A DNA stretch of 64,000 nt from Methanomethylovorans hollandica DSM 15978 (GCF_000328665.1 NC_019972.1:62001-126000), one strand, 5' to 3'. Counted from the stretch's first letter, positions 34,939 through 43,919 are shown. The notes: generated by a model not told the origin, from the letters alone. Made by a program: numbers and translations.

Positions 34939-36136
34939 TTTATTTTTAATTATTCTGACTCTGGTTGTCACTCCTGTTAAAGGGGAGACAACTATCAGAC
35001 CAACTGTAGTTGTAGATTATGAAATCGATCCAGCTGTATATATGCCAGGGGATAATGGCACAGTTACGATAATACTCGAAAATAAGGCAGACGGAGAGGT
35101 TTATGTTCAGGAAGAAGATGAGACTTTTGATATGAATGCCTATATTTCAAGTGCAATTGTCGGAGGGGATAAAGATATTGAAGTTTTGGACAGCGGTTAC
35201 TCAAATATTGGTCTTCTAGGTCCAGGCGATACGATAAAATTGGTTTTTAATATTCAAGTTAAATCAAATGCTTCTAATGGTGTCCACTTTTTGTATTTTG
35301 ATTTAATTGGCGGAAGTAATATGGATGATTTTAACTACAAGATCCCAATAACAGTTGATGACAGGAATATTCAATTGATAATGGCAAATTATCCATCGGT
35401 TGTAATTAATGAAGTATCAACAATAAGTGTTGATATTGCTAATATACGCCCTAATTCTGTATCCAACGTTATTGTAAAACCTATAGGAAAGGATATCTCC
35501 TTTACCCCATCTGAAGTTTTTATTGGAACTATTTCCGGAGGAAACAAATCCAATATATCATTTAATATGAATACTGTTGGATTGAATCCAGGATCCAAAG
35601 ATATCTCATTTTTAGTTTCATATTACAATGGAAATAATTATCATAGTCTAGAGGGACCAAAAACATCTATAAACGTAATGAACCAATCTGAATTGCTTTT
35701 ATCCGATGTTAGTATTGAAAATATAGGCAGCAAATATACAATTACAGGGAATCTTAACAACGTTGGAATTAAGGATGTAAAAAATGTAGTGATATCTGTC
35801 CTTAAATCTGATAACATTGAGCCTTTACAGCCAAATGTACGTTATTTTATAGGTTCCCTGGAAGCAGATGATTTCGGTAGTTTTGAATTATCAGCTCAGG
35901 TTAATTCCTTAAATAAATCTAGTATTCCAGTTCAGATAGAATATAGAAACATAGATAATGCCTATACTCATGTTACTGAATCGATTGATTTAGAGAGCAG
36001 TATACCTGATCAGAACTCTCAGGTTTTATCTAATAATACTACTATTTTGCCAATTGCAGTTATTGTTGCATTATTATTGTGTGTTGGAATCGTGGGTATT
36101 ATCAGAAATTCTTGGAAAAAAAGGGAAAATATCTAA
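34934..36136 (+). CDS. COG1361-type surface protein, N-terminus replaced by IS end
   Basis: A 400-residue exported protein with NEW3/CARDB-like domains (PGDNGTVTIILENKADGE, SIPVQIEYRNIDNAYTHV) and a C-terminal helix (ILPIAVIVALLLCVGIVGII). The present ATG at 34934 lies inside the right end of the IS1-like element. Removing the element and one target copy restores an in-frame start at 34162 that reads MMQRENYRYILFLIILTL. So the insertion removed the charged n-region of the signal peptide, and the IS supplies a new start (MPLFLIILTL) without an obvious ribosome binding site. Probable role: extracellular part of the MacB-type transporter. Confidence 0.75.
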   Translation: MPLFLIILTLVVTPVKGETTIRPTVVVDYEIDPAVYMPGDNGTVTIILENKADGEVYVQEEDETFDMNAYISSAIVGGDKDIEVLDSGYSNIGLLGPGDTIKLVFNIQVKSNASNGVHFLYFDLIGGSNMDDFNYKIPITVDDRNIQLIMANYPSVVINEVSTISVDIANIRPNSVSNVIVKPIGKDISFTPSEVFIGTISGGNKSNISFNMNTVGLNPGSKDISFLVSYYNGNNYHSLEGPKTSINVMNQSELLLSDVSIENIGSKYTITGNLNNVGIKDVKNVVISVLKSDNIEPLQPNVRYFIGSLEADDFGSFELSAQVNSLNKSSIPVQIEYRNIDNAYTHVTESIDLESSIPDQNSQVLSNNTTILPIAVIVALLLCVGIVGIIRNSWKKRENI

Positions 36137-36139
36137 TCA

Positions 36140-36829
36140 GTGATTTTGATGCAAAACAATATTCTTGAATTGAGAGATGTAACAAAAATATACAAGATGG
36201 GGTCTTGTGATATTCGTGCTTTGAATAAAATCAATATCTCGATTAAAAAAGGGGATTTTGTAACGATCATGGGTCCTTCGGGTTCTGGAAAATCTACGCT
36301 TCTTAATATGATAGGTTGTCTCGATCTCCCGACTGAAGGAACAATCAGATTGAATAATCAAGATTTATCTACTCTCGATGACGATGAGCTAACGATAATT
36401 CGTAGGGATAATATTGGATTCATTTTCCAGCAGTTTAATCTGATACAAACGCTGACGGCAATTGAAAACATTGAAATGCCAATGATTTTCAGTAAAGAAT
36501 CTGCACATGAACGAAGAAATAAAGCACTTCTATTGCTTGAATGTGCAAATCTAGAACAAAAATATATGGATCATAAACCAAGAGAACTTTCAGGAGGTCA
36601 GCAGCAACGAGTTGCAATAGCTCGTGCTCTTGCAAATAATCCCCCTATTATTCTTGCAGACGAGCCAACTGGAAATCTAGATACTAAAACTGGCCATAGT
36701 GTAATGGAACTTTTAAGGGATTTATGTAATAAAGGCAAAACTGTGATTGTTGTTACTCATGATTCAAGGCTTGTTGAATATTCAAATCGAGTGATTGAAA
36801 TAAAAGATGGTGACGTATGCAGCGTATAA
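36140..36829 (+). CDS. ABC transporter ATPase, LolD/MacB type
   Basis: A 229-residue ATPase. Walker [14 protein letters not shown]-loop [10 protein letters not shown], signature [15 protein letters not shown], Walker [16 protein letters not shown] at 36140 or ATG at 36149 may be the start; the gene is three bases from the COG1361 stop. It overlaps the permease start by 13 bases. In circular-bacteriocin clusters such as AS-48 a MacB-like second transporter (EFGH) adds to self-immunity; that is the analogy here. Confidence 0.9.
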   Translation: MILMQNNILELRDVTKIYKMGSCDIRALNKINISIKKGDFVTIMGPSGSGKSTLLNMIGCLDLPTEGTIRLNNQDLSTLDDDELTIIRRDNIGFIFQQFNLIQTLTAIENIEMPMIFSKESAHERRNKALLLLECANLEQKYMDHKPRELSGGQQQRVAIARALANNPPIILADEPTGNLDTKTGHSVMELLRDLCNKGKTVIVVTHDSRLVEYSNRVIEIKDGDVCSV

Positions 36830-37977
36830 TTAATATTGGAAATATGTATGCAGAATTAGCAAAAAGAAATCTGCAACGTCATAATGCACGTACAATTCTG
36901 GCAACAATAGGAATAATAATTGGTGTAATTGCTATTTCATCGACTGGAATTCTGGGAAATAGCCTAAAATTATCTGTTACTAAGTCCCTTGGAGAAGCAG
37001 GTAATGAAATTATCTTATATCCTGCATATGGTGAATCAGGTATATCTGATAAACAGATAAATCAGGTATCTAAAGTTGAAGGTATTGAGCGTCTAATCCC
37101 GATTTTATCGAATAGTATAGAGGTATCAAACAGTGATGAATCAACCTATGCCACAATATATGGTGTTAGTAAAGATGATCTATATTATTTAGTAGAAATC
37201 GATACAGGACGTTTTTTTTCAAGCGATTCAAAAGATTGTGTGATTGGTTCAAGTTTAGCTGAGTCATTGAATATAAAAACAGGTGACAAATTAACGTTTA
37301 ATGAATTCAAATATAGAGTGGTTGGTATACTCAAAGAGGAAGGATTTGGTATTGGGATAAGTCCAGATAATGCAATTTTTGTTGCTCCAGAAAGGTATAA
37401 TAATTTGTATGATGACCAGGATGATGGATATACATCTGTAGTTTTGAAAATAAAAGATATTCATGATATTGAAAGTGTAAAAGAATCTATAGATGAAAGA
37501 TTAAATAAAAAAGAAGATGTTGTAGAGGTATTAGCAACCGATACCATGTTAAAAAGTATAAATACAATATTTACTTCGATTTCTTTGTTTTTAATGGGTA
37601 TAGGATCTATTTCATTACTAGTAGCAGGTGTTGGAATTTTGAATGTTATGTTGATGTCTGCAATGGAACGCACGAAAGAAATAGGGATAATGAAAGCTGT
37701 AGGAGCATCTAGAAATGATATTCTCAAAATGTTTATTCTGGAAGCACTCTTTTTAGGGATACTTGCGAGCCTTATATGTGGTGTGTTAAGCTTTGGAGTT
37801 GGGCTCTTCGTAGATCTTCTTATACTAAAGGATCTTTCATATTTGTTTATGCCATCAACGATTTTGTACATAATCGTTGGAATTGCATTTGGGATTCTTA
37901 CAAGTCTTGTTGGTGGTGTCTACCCGGCCTGGAAAGCATCAAAAATGCATCCATTAAACGCACTTCGGTACGATTAA
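36817..37977 (+). CDS. MacB/FtsX-type ABC permease
   Basis: A 386-residue permease with the MacB layout: one N-terminal helix (TILATIGIIIGVIAISSTGI), a large extracellular domain of about 220 residues, and three C-terminal helices containing the FtsX signature (MLMSAMERTKEIGIMKAVGA). It overlaps the ATPase gene, so the two are translated together. Likely partner of the COG1361 protein in moving a hydrophobic or lipid-like substrate away from the membrane. Confidence 0.9.
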   Translation: MQRIINIGNMYAELAKRNLQRHNARTILATIGIIIGVIAISSTGILGNSLKLSVTKSLGEAGNEIILYPAYGESGISDKQINQVSKVEGIERLIPILSNSIEVSNSDESTYATIYGVSKDDLYYLVEIDTGRFFSSDSKDCVIGSSLAESLNIKTGDKLTFNEFKYRVVGILKEEGFGIGISPDNAIFVAPERYNNLYDDQDDGYTSVVLKIKDIHDIESVKESIDERLNKKEDVVEVLATDTMLKSINTIFTSISLFLMGIGSISLLVAGVGILNVMLMSAMERTKEIGIMKAVGASRNDILKMFILEALFLGILASLICGVLSFGVGLFVDLLILKDLSYLFMPSTILYIIVGIAFGILTSLVGGVYPAWKASKMHPLNALRYD

Positions 37978-38025
37978 TCTAATCCGGAGGATTTCCGAAT
38001 ATACCAAAAATATACTATTATCGGA

Positions 38026-38061
38026 GTGAACTACCATCCTGTTCAACGGGCGGTAGTTCAC
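38026..38061. repeat. 36-base palindrome ending like the IS605 right end
   Basis: GTGAACTACC (38026-38035) and GGTAGTTCAC (38052-38061) are a perfect 10-base inverted repeat, and the inside also pairs (CCTG...CGGG). GGTAGTTCAC is the right-end sequence of both TnpB elements. It is probably a miniature palindromic derivative (PATE) of that family. It lies 48 bases after the permease stop and may also act as the operon's terminator. The rest of 38062-38348 holds AT-rich promoter-like sequence only. Confidence 0.6.
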
Positions 38062-38348
38062 TGTCATATAATTTTTTATTAAACTGTCTTTTTTGTAACA
38101 TATGGGACTTAATAACGATACATCGAACCAGAATATAAAAAGATATATATGTATTAAATTATATTATTATATTGCTTGCATGTATTTGGAATTCAAGCTG
38201 ACAATTAAGTTGGTTTGAATATCCAATTCATTTTTCGTGTTAATATAAATTCAATTTTAGAAATATTGTACATTTCGGCCTTAAATTAGACAATAATTAT
38301 AGATTATTTGACATAATCTTAAATAGTATTGACAATATCCGTCTCTTC

Positions 38349-39770
38349 ATGGCAAATACAACTGATTTGAAAGACAAAATTATTGATTTACTAAAAAGCT
38401 CTAAAAACGCTCTATCAGCAGCAGATATCTATAATAATCCCCAGATAAAAAAAGATAGACGACTTATCGATTACCATTTAAAAAAACTTGTAGAACAGGA
38501 ATTCATTCAGAAATCGGATGACAAAAAATACTCTATTAATGTAGACAAAGTAGAGGATATAAGGTATCTGTCTAATAAGATTCTATCTTTACTAATGGAA
38601 AAGGAATGTAGTCCTAAAGAAATCGAAATGGAATTGTACTATGAAGAGGGGACAATATTTCGTGCTATTAGTTTTCTTGAAACTGAAGGTTTTATAAAAG
38701 AAGGAAAGGAATCGCTTAAGAAAAGAAACTATGTTCCTAGAAAAGGGAGAACAACTCTTGTCATAAGTCATTTCAGAGAATCAACATACACTCCTACTTA
38801 TTTAGGATATTCGAAGATAGGATATTGCCCATTGTGCAAACAGAAAATACGTAACGAAGAAGTTATAGTAGTTTCTTTCAAGCATTCGGATCTAGGTATA
38901 ACAAGCGTTAATCCATGGGTATCAATAAAGATCCATTCAAAATGTATGTCAAAATCTAAAGCATATGAAGAAACATATCATGAAATTGAATCATCAATGG
39001 TATGCTCTTATTGTGGCTTACCCCTGACCCCTAAGACACTGCCTGATATTAAAATTGGTTATAAACAACTGATTAATTACTTTTCAGAATACGAATTTGA
39101 CTCTATCCGTTTGCTTGAAGACATTAAACATAGCTGGAAAGTTCCTTTTAGCCCCCCCGGAATTAAAGATAAGTACAAAATTCATCCTGACAACTCGACT
39201 ATAAAAGGAGTTTATGAAACAGCACAAATCCAGATGCCTGAATGGTTGAGTGATCGAATCGAAGAAGATAAGAGCCTTCCTCAAGAATCATATGAATATA
39301 TTTGCGATAAGCTTCGCGAATGTTTCACTGCAGTCTTTGAACAAGATCTTTCGATGTTATCAAATGCAGAAAAATTTCTAAAACTCCTTAAGGAGTATCG
39401 CTCAGAAATTCCAGATGGATACGATTTGAATAACAGGAGTAAAGAAATATGGAGTACAGCTTGTCAAATTAAAAACAATTATGAGCAGAATATCCAAATG
39501 CATTACAGTAAATTACTTGGTCCAGCTGCCAGTGTACATTCTTGCATCGATTGGGCTTTCGATGCAGAAGATTATGATTTTGATAAGATTATAGCAAGAG
39601 GCCTGAATTTTGAGAAAACATTGCCTCCTGTTGCTCAAACGTTTGCAATAAAACATGGTGAAGGGTATTATCATCCATATTGTGCTGATAAGCTCGGACT
39701 AAATTACATTCATCGCGATGAAAAAAGAGTCAAAGGAGGTGAAGAAGAACGACTAAAAAAGCCGGTATGA
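38349..39770 (+). CDS. Winged-helix protein with zinc-binding clusters, unknown
   Basis: A 473-residue protein. Residues 1-130 look like two winged helices (LLKSSKNALSAADIYNN, LMEKECSPKEIEMELYYEEG). Then come two zinc-type clusters: CPLC with HSKC, and CSYC with a later HPYC. The rest is helical. I cannot name the family. The position before a small SMP-like protein and the viperin gene suggests a defence-island regulator or sensor, but this is only context. Confidence 0.55.
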   Translation: MANTTDLKDKIIDLLKSSKNALSAADIYNNPQIKKDRRLIDYHLKKLVEQEFIQKSDDKKYSINVDKVEDIRYLSNKILSLLMEKECSPKEIEMELYYEEGTIFRAISFLETEGFIKEGKESLKKRNYVPRKGRTTLVISHFRESTYTPTYLGYSKIGYCPLCKQKIRNEEVIVVSFKHSDLGITSVNPWVSIKIHSKCMSKSKAYEETYHEIESSMVCSYCGLPLTPKTLPDIKIGYKQLINYFSEYEFDSIRLLEDIKHSWKVPFSPPGIKDKYKIHPDNSTIKGVYETAQIQMPEWLSDRIEEDKSLPQESYEYICDKLRECFTAVFEQDLSMLSNAEKFLKLLKEYRSEIPDGYDLNNRSKEIWSTACQIKNNYEQNIQMHYSKLLGPAASVHSCIDWAFDAEDYDFDKIIARGLNFEKTLPPVAQTFAIKHGEGYYHPYCADKLGLNYIHRDEKRVKGGEEERLKKPV

Positions 39771-39868
39771 CAAAAGGAGATGCGGCAAGAATCCAATCTC
39801 ATGCTGATAGAACTGGTAAGAATCAGGATTTCAAGGCAAGAGCACAATCTGCTGCAGATAAAAAGTGA
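39767..39868 (+). CDS. Small seed-maturation-protein-like peptide
   Basis: A 33-residue frame whose ATG overlaps the previous stop (ATGA). The product reads MTKGDAARIQSHADRTGK and then ends FKARAQSAADKK. The pattern DAARIQS...FxARAQSAA is that of short archaeal and plant seed-maturation-type (SMP) proteins, which are thought to protect in drying or stress. Below the usual length limit for gene finders but convincing by pattern. Confidence 0.55.
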   Translation: MTKGDAARIQSHADRTGKNQDFKARAQSAADKK

Positions 39869-39877
39869 AATAGACTT

Positions 39878-39901
39878 CATGGAAGGCGAATGCTTTCCAT
39901 G
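39878..39901 (+). terminator. Hairpin after the SMP-like gene
   Basis: CATGGAAGGC and GCTTTCCATG pair (ten pairs including one G-T) around GAAT, followed by TATTTTCAT. It lies nine bases after the stop codon. Confidence 0.5.
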
Positions 39902-40047
39902 TATTTTCATACTCTATGTAAAAACAATAGCTTAAGGAGATAAATCTGTAAAAATTTATCTTTAATTTGAGCTAGATTGTTCAGTATTCGACAATCGGTT
40001 AGATGAAATCATGGAAAAATCCATAACAATTAAAGGGTTAGGATAAA

Positions 40048-40884
40048 ATGTATGATAAACACGTTCGTTCAATTAACTGGCACATAACTGATAGGTGTAA
40101 TTGCAACTGCATCTTTTGTTTTGCCCGAAATCTTGGAGAAGAAATAACGGATATAGAGGAAGCAGTAAAGCTTCTGGAATATCTAAAAAGTATCGGTATG
40201 CAGCGAATCAATTTTGCAGGGGGTGAACCAATGCTTCATCCACTTATTTTCGATTTAGTAAAGATTGCCAAAGAGATGGGCTTTGTTACATCGATAGTTT
40301 CTAATGGCTATTATCTGAATCAAGAATCGATCAAAAAGATATCTTTGTGGTTGGATTGGATTGGACTTTCCGTAGATAGCTGCTGTGAAGAAGTACAGTT
40401 CTCTTTAGGTAGAGGCAATGGAGATCATATTAGACATATACGAGAGATTGTTCCTTACATTCATGAAAACGGTATTAAGCTCAAGATAAACACAGTAGTA
40501 ACAAAACTAAATTTCAGGGAGGATATGAAACCTCTCATCAAAGAGTTGAATCCTATACGATGGAAGATCCTTCAAGCTTTGCCGATTAAAGGTCAAAATG
40601 ATAAAAACATACAGAATATTCAGGTATCTGGTATTGAATTTGATCAATTCATTAAAACGAATAAAGATATCGTATTGAGTAGTGGTGATAGTCCAGTATT
40701 TGAAACAAATGATGATATGGTTGATTCATATTTGATGATTGGACCCAATGGTTCAGTGATAAAAAACTCAAATATGGAGCACGCTGTTGAGGATATGAGA
40801 ATCAATGGTATTGAAGAAATAGATAGTATTGTAGACTGGAAGAAATATCATCAAAGAGGTGGAGATCACTGGATCAGTCAGTAA
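40048..40884 (+). CDS. Prokaryotic viperin (pVip), radical SAM antiviral enzyme
   Basis: A 278-residue radical SAM protein that aligns with viperin by eye. The iron-sulfur motif CxxxCxxC is in DRCNCNCIFCFAR and the SAM motif in NFAGGEPML. Viperin hallmarks follow: LSVDSCCEEVQFSLGRGNGD, KINTVVTKLNFREDM, NPIRWKILQALPIKGQN, DDMVDSYLMIGPNG, and the C-terminal YHQRGGDHWI. Viperins turn CTP, GTP or UTP into 3'-deoxy-3',4'-didehydro nucleotides that stop viral RNA synthesis. The usual kinase partner is not beside it. The nucleotide preferred here cannot be told. Confidence 0.88.
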   Translation: MYDKHVRSINWHITDRCNCNCIFCFARNLGEEITDIEEAVKLLEYLKSIGMQRINFAGGEPMLHPLIFDLVKIAKEMGFVTSIVSNGYYLNQESIKKISLWLDWIGLSVDSCCEEVQFSLGRGNGDHIRHIREIVPYIHENGIKLKINTVVTKLNFREDMKPLIKELNPIRWKILQALPIKGQNDKNIQNIQVSGIEFDQFIKTNKDIVLSSGDSPVFETNDDMVDSYLMIGPNGSVIKNSNMEHAVEDMRINGIEEIDSIVDWKKYHQRGGDHWISQ

Positions 40885-40990
40885 AAGGGAATTGAATGCT
40901 AATAATAAAAGAAATATTTAAAATATTTTCGAAGAATCTAGAGAATTAGGGATTAAGCTAAAGCAAAAATAAAAACTGAAGGGATGAACA

Positions 40991-41884
40991 ATGATGAAAA
41001 CTGGTAGAAATGATTTATGTCAGTGTGAAAGTGACAAAAAATACAAGCATTGCTGTTTAGGAAAAAAGATTATGCCAATAGGCAAATATCTACTACCTTT
41101 TGGAATACAAGTAGATACGTATTCAATAGATGATATTGTAAAGCCATTTATTTCATCATCGAACGCATTCAAAAACTTTTACAAAAGCGAAAAGAGTAAT
41201 ATTAAGGATGATTTGTATTGGGTTAAATCAAACTTGGAAATAGAACAAAAATTAGGTTTTAGAAAAGGACAAATGGGTAAATTATATCGTGCTGTAGGAA
41301 AGAACGAAATTAAACGTTTTATAGTGCTAGAAGAAATACCGCCATCTATTAAAAATGATTATTTAATTACTCATGAGACAATGCATGATATCATTTTGAA
41401 TGAGGGGTTTCCAGGAGTTACACCTCGAAAACCAAATCCATTTTCACATGAAGAATATAGTAAGAGAATACAACTTGCATCGGCACTTAGTAGTATGATT
41501 CATGACATGCTTTGTGATTCTCGCTTAAAGAAATATGGATTTTTCTTTGATGAGTTATACGATATAAAAATTCAAGGAGTTATTAGAAGTTTAGATCAAT
41601 TCGATTGTAATAGAACTGGTAATTTAGGAAAGCTGTTTTATGTGTATCAATATTGTCTTACTAATCTGCAAAATAGTTTAAACGTGAACAATGAAACAAA
41701 TATTTTAGGTCGATATAAACAACAGTATGCTATGAAGTATCCTGAAATCACACACGAAGGAAATGTTATTCTTGAACTAATTAATGATATCGGTTATGAT
41801 ACACCAAGCAAACTTACTGTATTGTACCAAGAAATATTTAAGAAACACAAACTTGAAAGTGAGTTTCTATTAGAGCAGAAGTAG
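40991..41884 (+). CDS. SEC-C protein with a putative HExxH metallopeptidase core
   Basis: A 297-residue protein. The N-terminus GRNDLCQCESDKKYKHCC is a complete SEC-C zinc motif. At about residue 124 THETMHDIILNEGFPG holds HExxH, the mark of zinc metallopeptidases, so the body may be a protease. No signal peptide or membrane helix. It follows the viperin gene by 106 bases on the same strand. SEC-C domains often ride on defence or stress proteins. The third zinc ligand is not obvious. Confidence 0.55.
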   Translation: MMKTGRNDLCQCESDKKYKHCCLGKKIMPIGKYLLPFGIQVDTYSIDDIVKPFISSSNAFKNFYKSEKSNIKDDLYWVKSNLEIEQKLGFRKGQMGKLYRAVGKNEIKRFIVLEEIPPSIKNDYLITHETMHDIILNEGFPGVTPRKPNPFSHEEYSKRIQLASALSSMIHDMLCDSRLKKYGFFFDELYDIKIQGVIRSLDQFDCNRTGNLGKLFYVYQYCLTNLQNSLNVNNETNILGRYKQQYAMKYPEITHEGNVILELINDIGYDTPSKLTVLYQEIFKKHKLESEFLLEQK

Positions 41885-41903
41885 TTGATTTGTGCCAGAA
41901 AGG

Positions 41904-41928
41904 AATGCCGATCAACTTGATCGGCATT
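41904..41928. terminator. Bidirectional hairpin terminator
   Basis: AATGCCGATC and GATCGGCATT form a perfect 10-base stem around AACTT between two convergent genes (ends at 41884 and 41935). Confidence 0.7.
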
Positions 41929-41934
41929 ATAGAA

Positions 41935-42333
41935 TTAGGTGTTCTTGATGAAGAATGAAACGAAATCTCTACCAAGTCCGGTTTCTCTTACCAGCTTTTC
42001 AATTATATCTTCTTCTTGCATCCCACTCTGACGGCATTCACTTAGTTTGTCATATACCCTTTGGGAGATTTCAGAATACTCATTGATATCTTTACGGTGT
42101 CCCCATACATCGCCTTCAAGAAGCTCGATGTCCTGCATTTTGAGGTACATTATTGCAGAGTTGGACATAGTTCTCCTGTAAGAGTTAGGAATGTGGATAG
42201 CTTTAACCTGTGGACACTTCATGAAAAGTGAGAAGAGGTCTGTGTTAGATGGTCTGAACGCAAAATGTACAATTTCTTCATTTGGGCTCAATGTGCTGAT
42301 CTCTTCCTTTGAGCTTACGACTCTTATTTTCAT
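41935..42333 (-). CDS. DUF1699 family protein
   Basis: A 132-residue paralogue of 11705-12106 with the same blocks (HFAFRPSNTDLFSL, LLEGDVWGHRKDINEYSE). AGAGGTAT precedes the ATG. The region upstream (42334-42638) holds AT-rich promoter-like sequence and no further gene. Role unknown; the presence of two diverged copies in one window suggests a family that expands with mobile DNA or regulation. Confidence 0.8.
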   Translation of the reverse strand: MKIRVVSSKEEISTLSPNEEIVHFAFRPSNTDLFSLFMKCPQVKAIHIPNSYRRTMSNSAIMYLKMQDIELLEGDVWGHRKDINEYSEISQRVYDKLSECRQSGMQEEDIIEKLVRETGLGRDFVSFFIKNT

Positions 42334-42638
42334 ATGTTATACCTCTGTGATTGTGAAATATTGTTTTTTTGTAGGTGAATTTTTATCACCTGTATTAATT
42401 TACTCACACTAATCTATTTATAGTTAACCAAACTAGTTTTATACGCATAACACATAATACAAACTTATTTTATATGTATGAAAGAGGGTACAATAGTTGT
42501 TTAGTTATGAATCGGTCTTCTGACATTGTAGTATTTCTCTATTCGAACATATATCTAAGAGAAATAAGAACAGATAGAAGTATAGGGAATTCACAATAAA
42601 TATGGGACATTGTCAAGGAGAGTATTTGTGGAATGATC

Positions 42639-43919
42639 TTAATCAAGTAACCATTTCCACACAGGCTTCACGAAGATTTTCCTTTCATCTATTTCAATCA
42701 AATCTTCAGTATCCTTTGTGAGTATGAGACCTTCCTGCAGGTCATAAGTTTTCATTGCTTCAATTAATCCTTCAAGCTCACGTTTTCTGTTATCCAGATT
42801 CAACTCCTTTGTCACCTGAATGACGCTCGTTATCCTGTTCTGTGTCTTTATCAGGAAATCGCACTCATATGTCCCTTTATGATAGAATACTTCACTCTGT
42901 CTTCTGATGAGCTCTATGAATACCAGATTCTCAAGCAGCCTGCCGTAATTTTCTGAGAACTTGAAAGACACAGCATTTATCAGACCCGTATCAAGGCAAT
43001 AGATCTTCTTTGGATTAGCAAGCTGCTTCCTTAGAGAATAATCGAATTTGTTGATCGAATATAGAAGATATGAGTCTTCTGCATAGCTTAGGTACTCTTT
43101 AACAGTATCTGCTGATATTTCCAAGGCATTTGCTATGCTGTTGTAGGAAAAAGGCTTACCAACGTTTGAGATTATGAAATACAGCAGATTTATTACATCT
43201 CTGTTATTCCTCAGATTATGAGGAAAGATTATGTCCTTCAGGTATATTGTCTCATAATAGTTCTTCAGAAGCTCTTCCTTTATGTTGGTGTCCTCTTCCA
43301 GAGATATCCTGGGAAAAGAACCATGTTTTAGATATTCCTCAAACTCATGCCTTTTCTCCGCAGATGTAGGTTTTTTTATTCCTTTGAAATCCAAGTGCTC
43401 CTTGAAGGTCAACGGATAAACTGTTAATGAAAGGTACCTTCCAGAGAGACGTGTGATGGTCTTCTTCTTAAGCAGGGATGATGTGGACCCTGTCAAAATG
43501 AATTTCAGACGCTTGTCAGTATCGTACAATGTTTTCAGTGTCTGAGTCCAGTACTTGAAGTTCTGGACCTCATCAAGGAAAATATAGTATCTTTCTTTTT
43601 TTGTTGCAGCGATGTGATCTTCAATGATACTCGACAGGAGATTTACACTCTCTGTCTGGCTCTGGAACACAGGCTCATCAAGGTTCATGTACAGTACAGA
43701 TTCTTCTTTATCTTCAGGCAGTCCAAGACTGCTAATGAGCTGGTATAGGAGAGTTGATTTTCCAGTCCTTCTGGCACCAAGTATCAGTAATATTTCTTCT
43801 GTTTCCAGATATTTGGATAAGAGTGGATAGTACCGAAGGCGGGATATTCCTGTACTGTAACTTTTTCCGAACCACCAGGGATTCTGCTTTTCCAGTACAT
43901 CTTTTATCAGTTGTTCCAT
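42639..43919 (-). CDS. AAA ATPase with DUF4143 domain
   Basis: A 426-residue P-loop ATPase: Walker A GARRTGKSTLLYQ, Walker B YYIFLDEVQN, sensor ILTGSTSSLL, then a winged helix and the DUF4143 nuclease-like C-terminus (RQSEVFYHKGTYECDFLIK). Such ATPases are abundant in archaea and occur near mobile genes; the cellular role is poorly known. Its base composition is higher in GC than that of its neighbours. The upstream gap 43920-44282 holds an imperfect direct repeat (GATTATAATCTA and GATCATAATCTA) and a GGCCA motif on the minus strand near 44037, possible control sites. Confidence 0.85.
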   Translation of the reverse strand: MEQLIKDVLEKQNPWWFGKSYSTGISRLRYYPLLSKYLETEEILLILGARRTGKSTLLYQLISSLGLPEDKEESVLYMNLDEPVFQSQTESVNLLSSIIEDHIAATKKERYYIFLDEVQNFKYWTQTLKTLYDTDKRLKFILTGSTSSLLKKKTITRLSGRYLSLTVYPLTFKEHLDFKGIKKPTSAEKRHEFEEYLKHGSFPRISLEEDTNIKEELLKNYYETIYLKDIIFPHNLRNNRDVINLLYFIISNVGKPFSYNSIANALEISADTVKEYLSYAEDSYLLYSINKFDYSLRKQLANPKKIYCLDTGLINAVSFKFSENYGRLLENLVFIELIRRQSEVFYHKGTYECDFLIKTQNRITSVIQVTKELNLDNRKRELEGLIEAMKTYDLQEGLILTKDTEDLIEIDERKIFVKPVWKWLLD

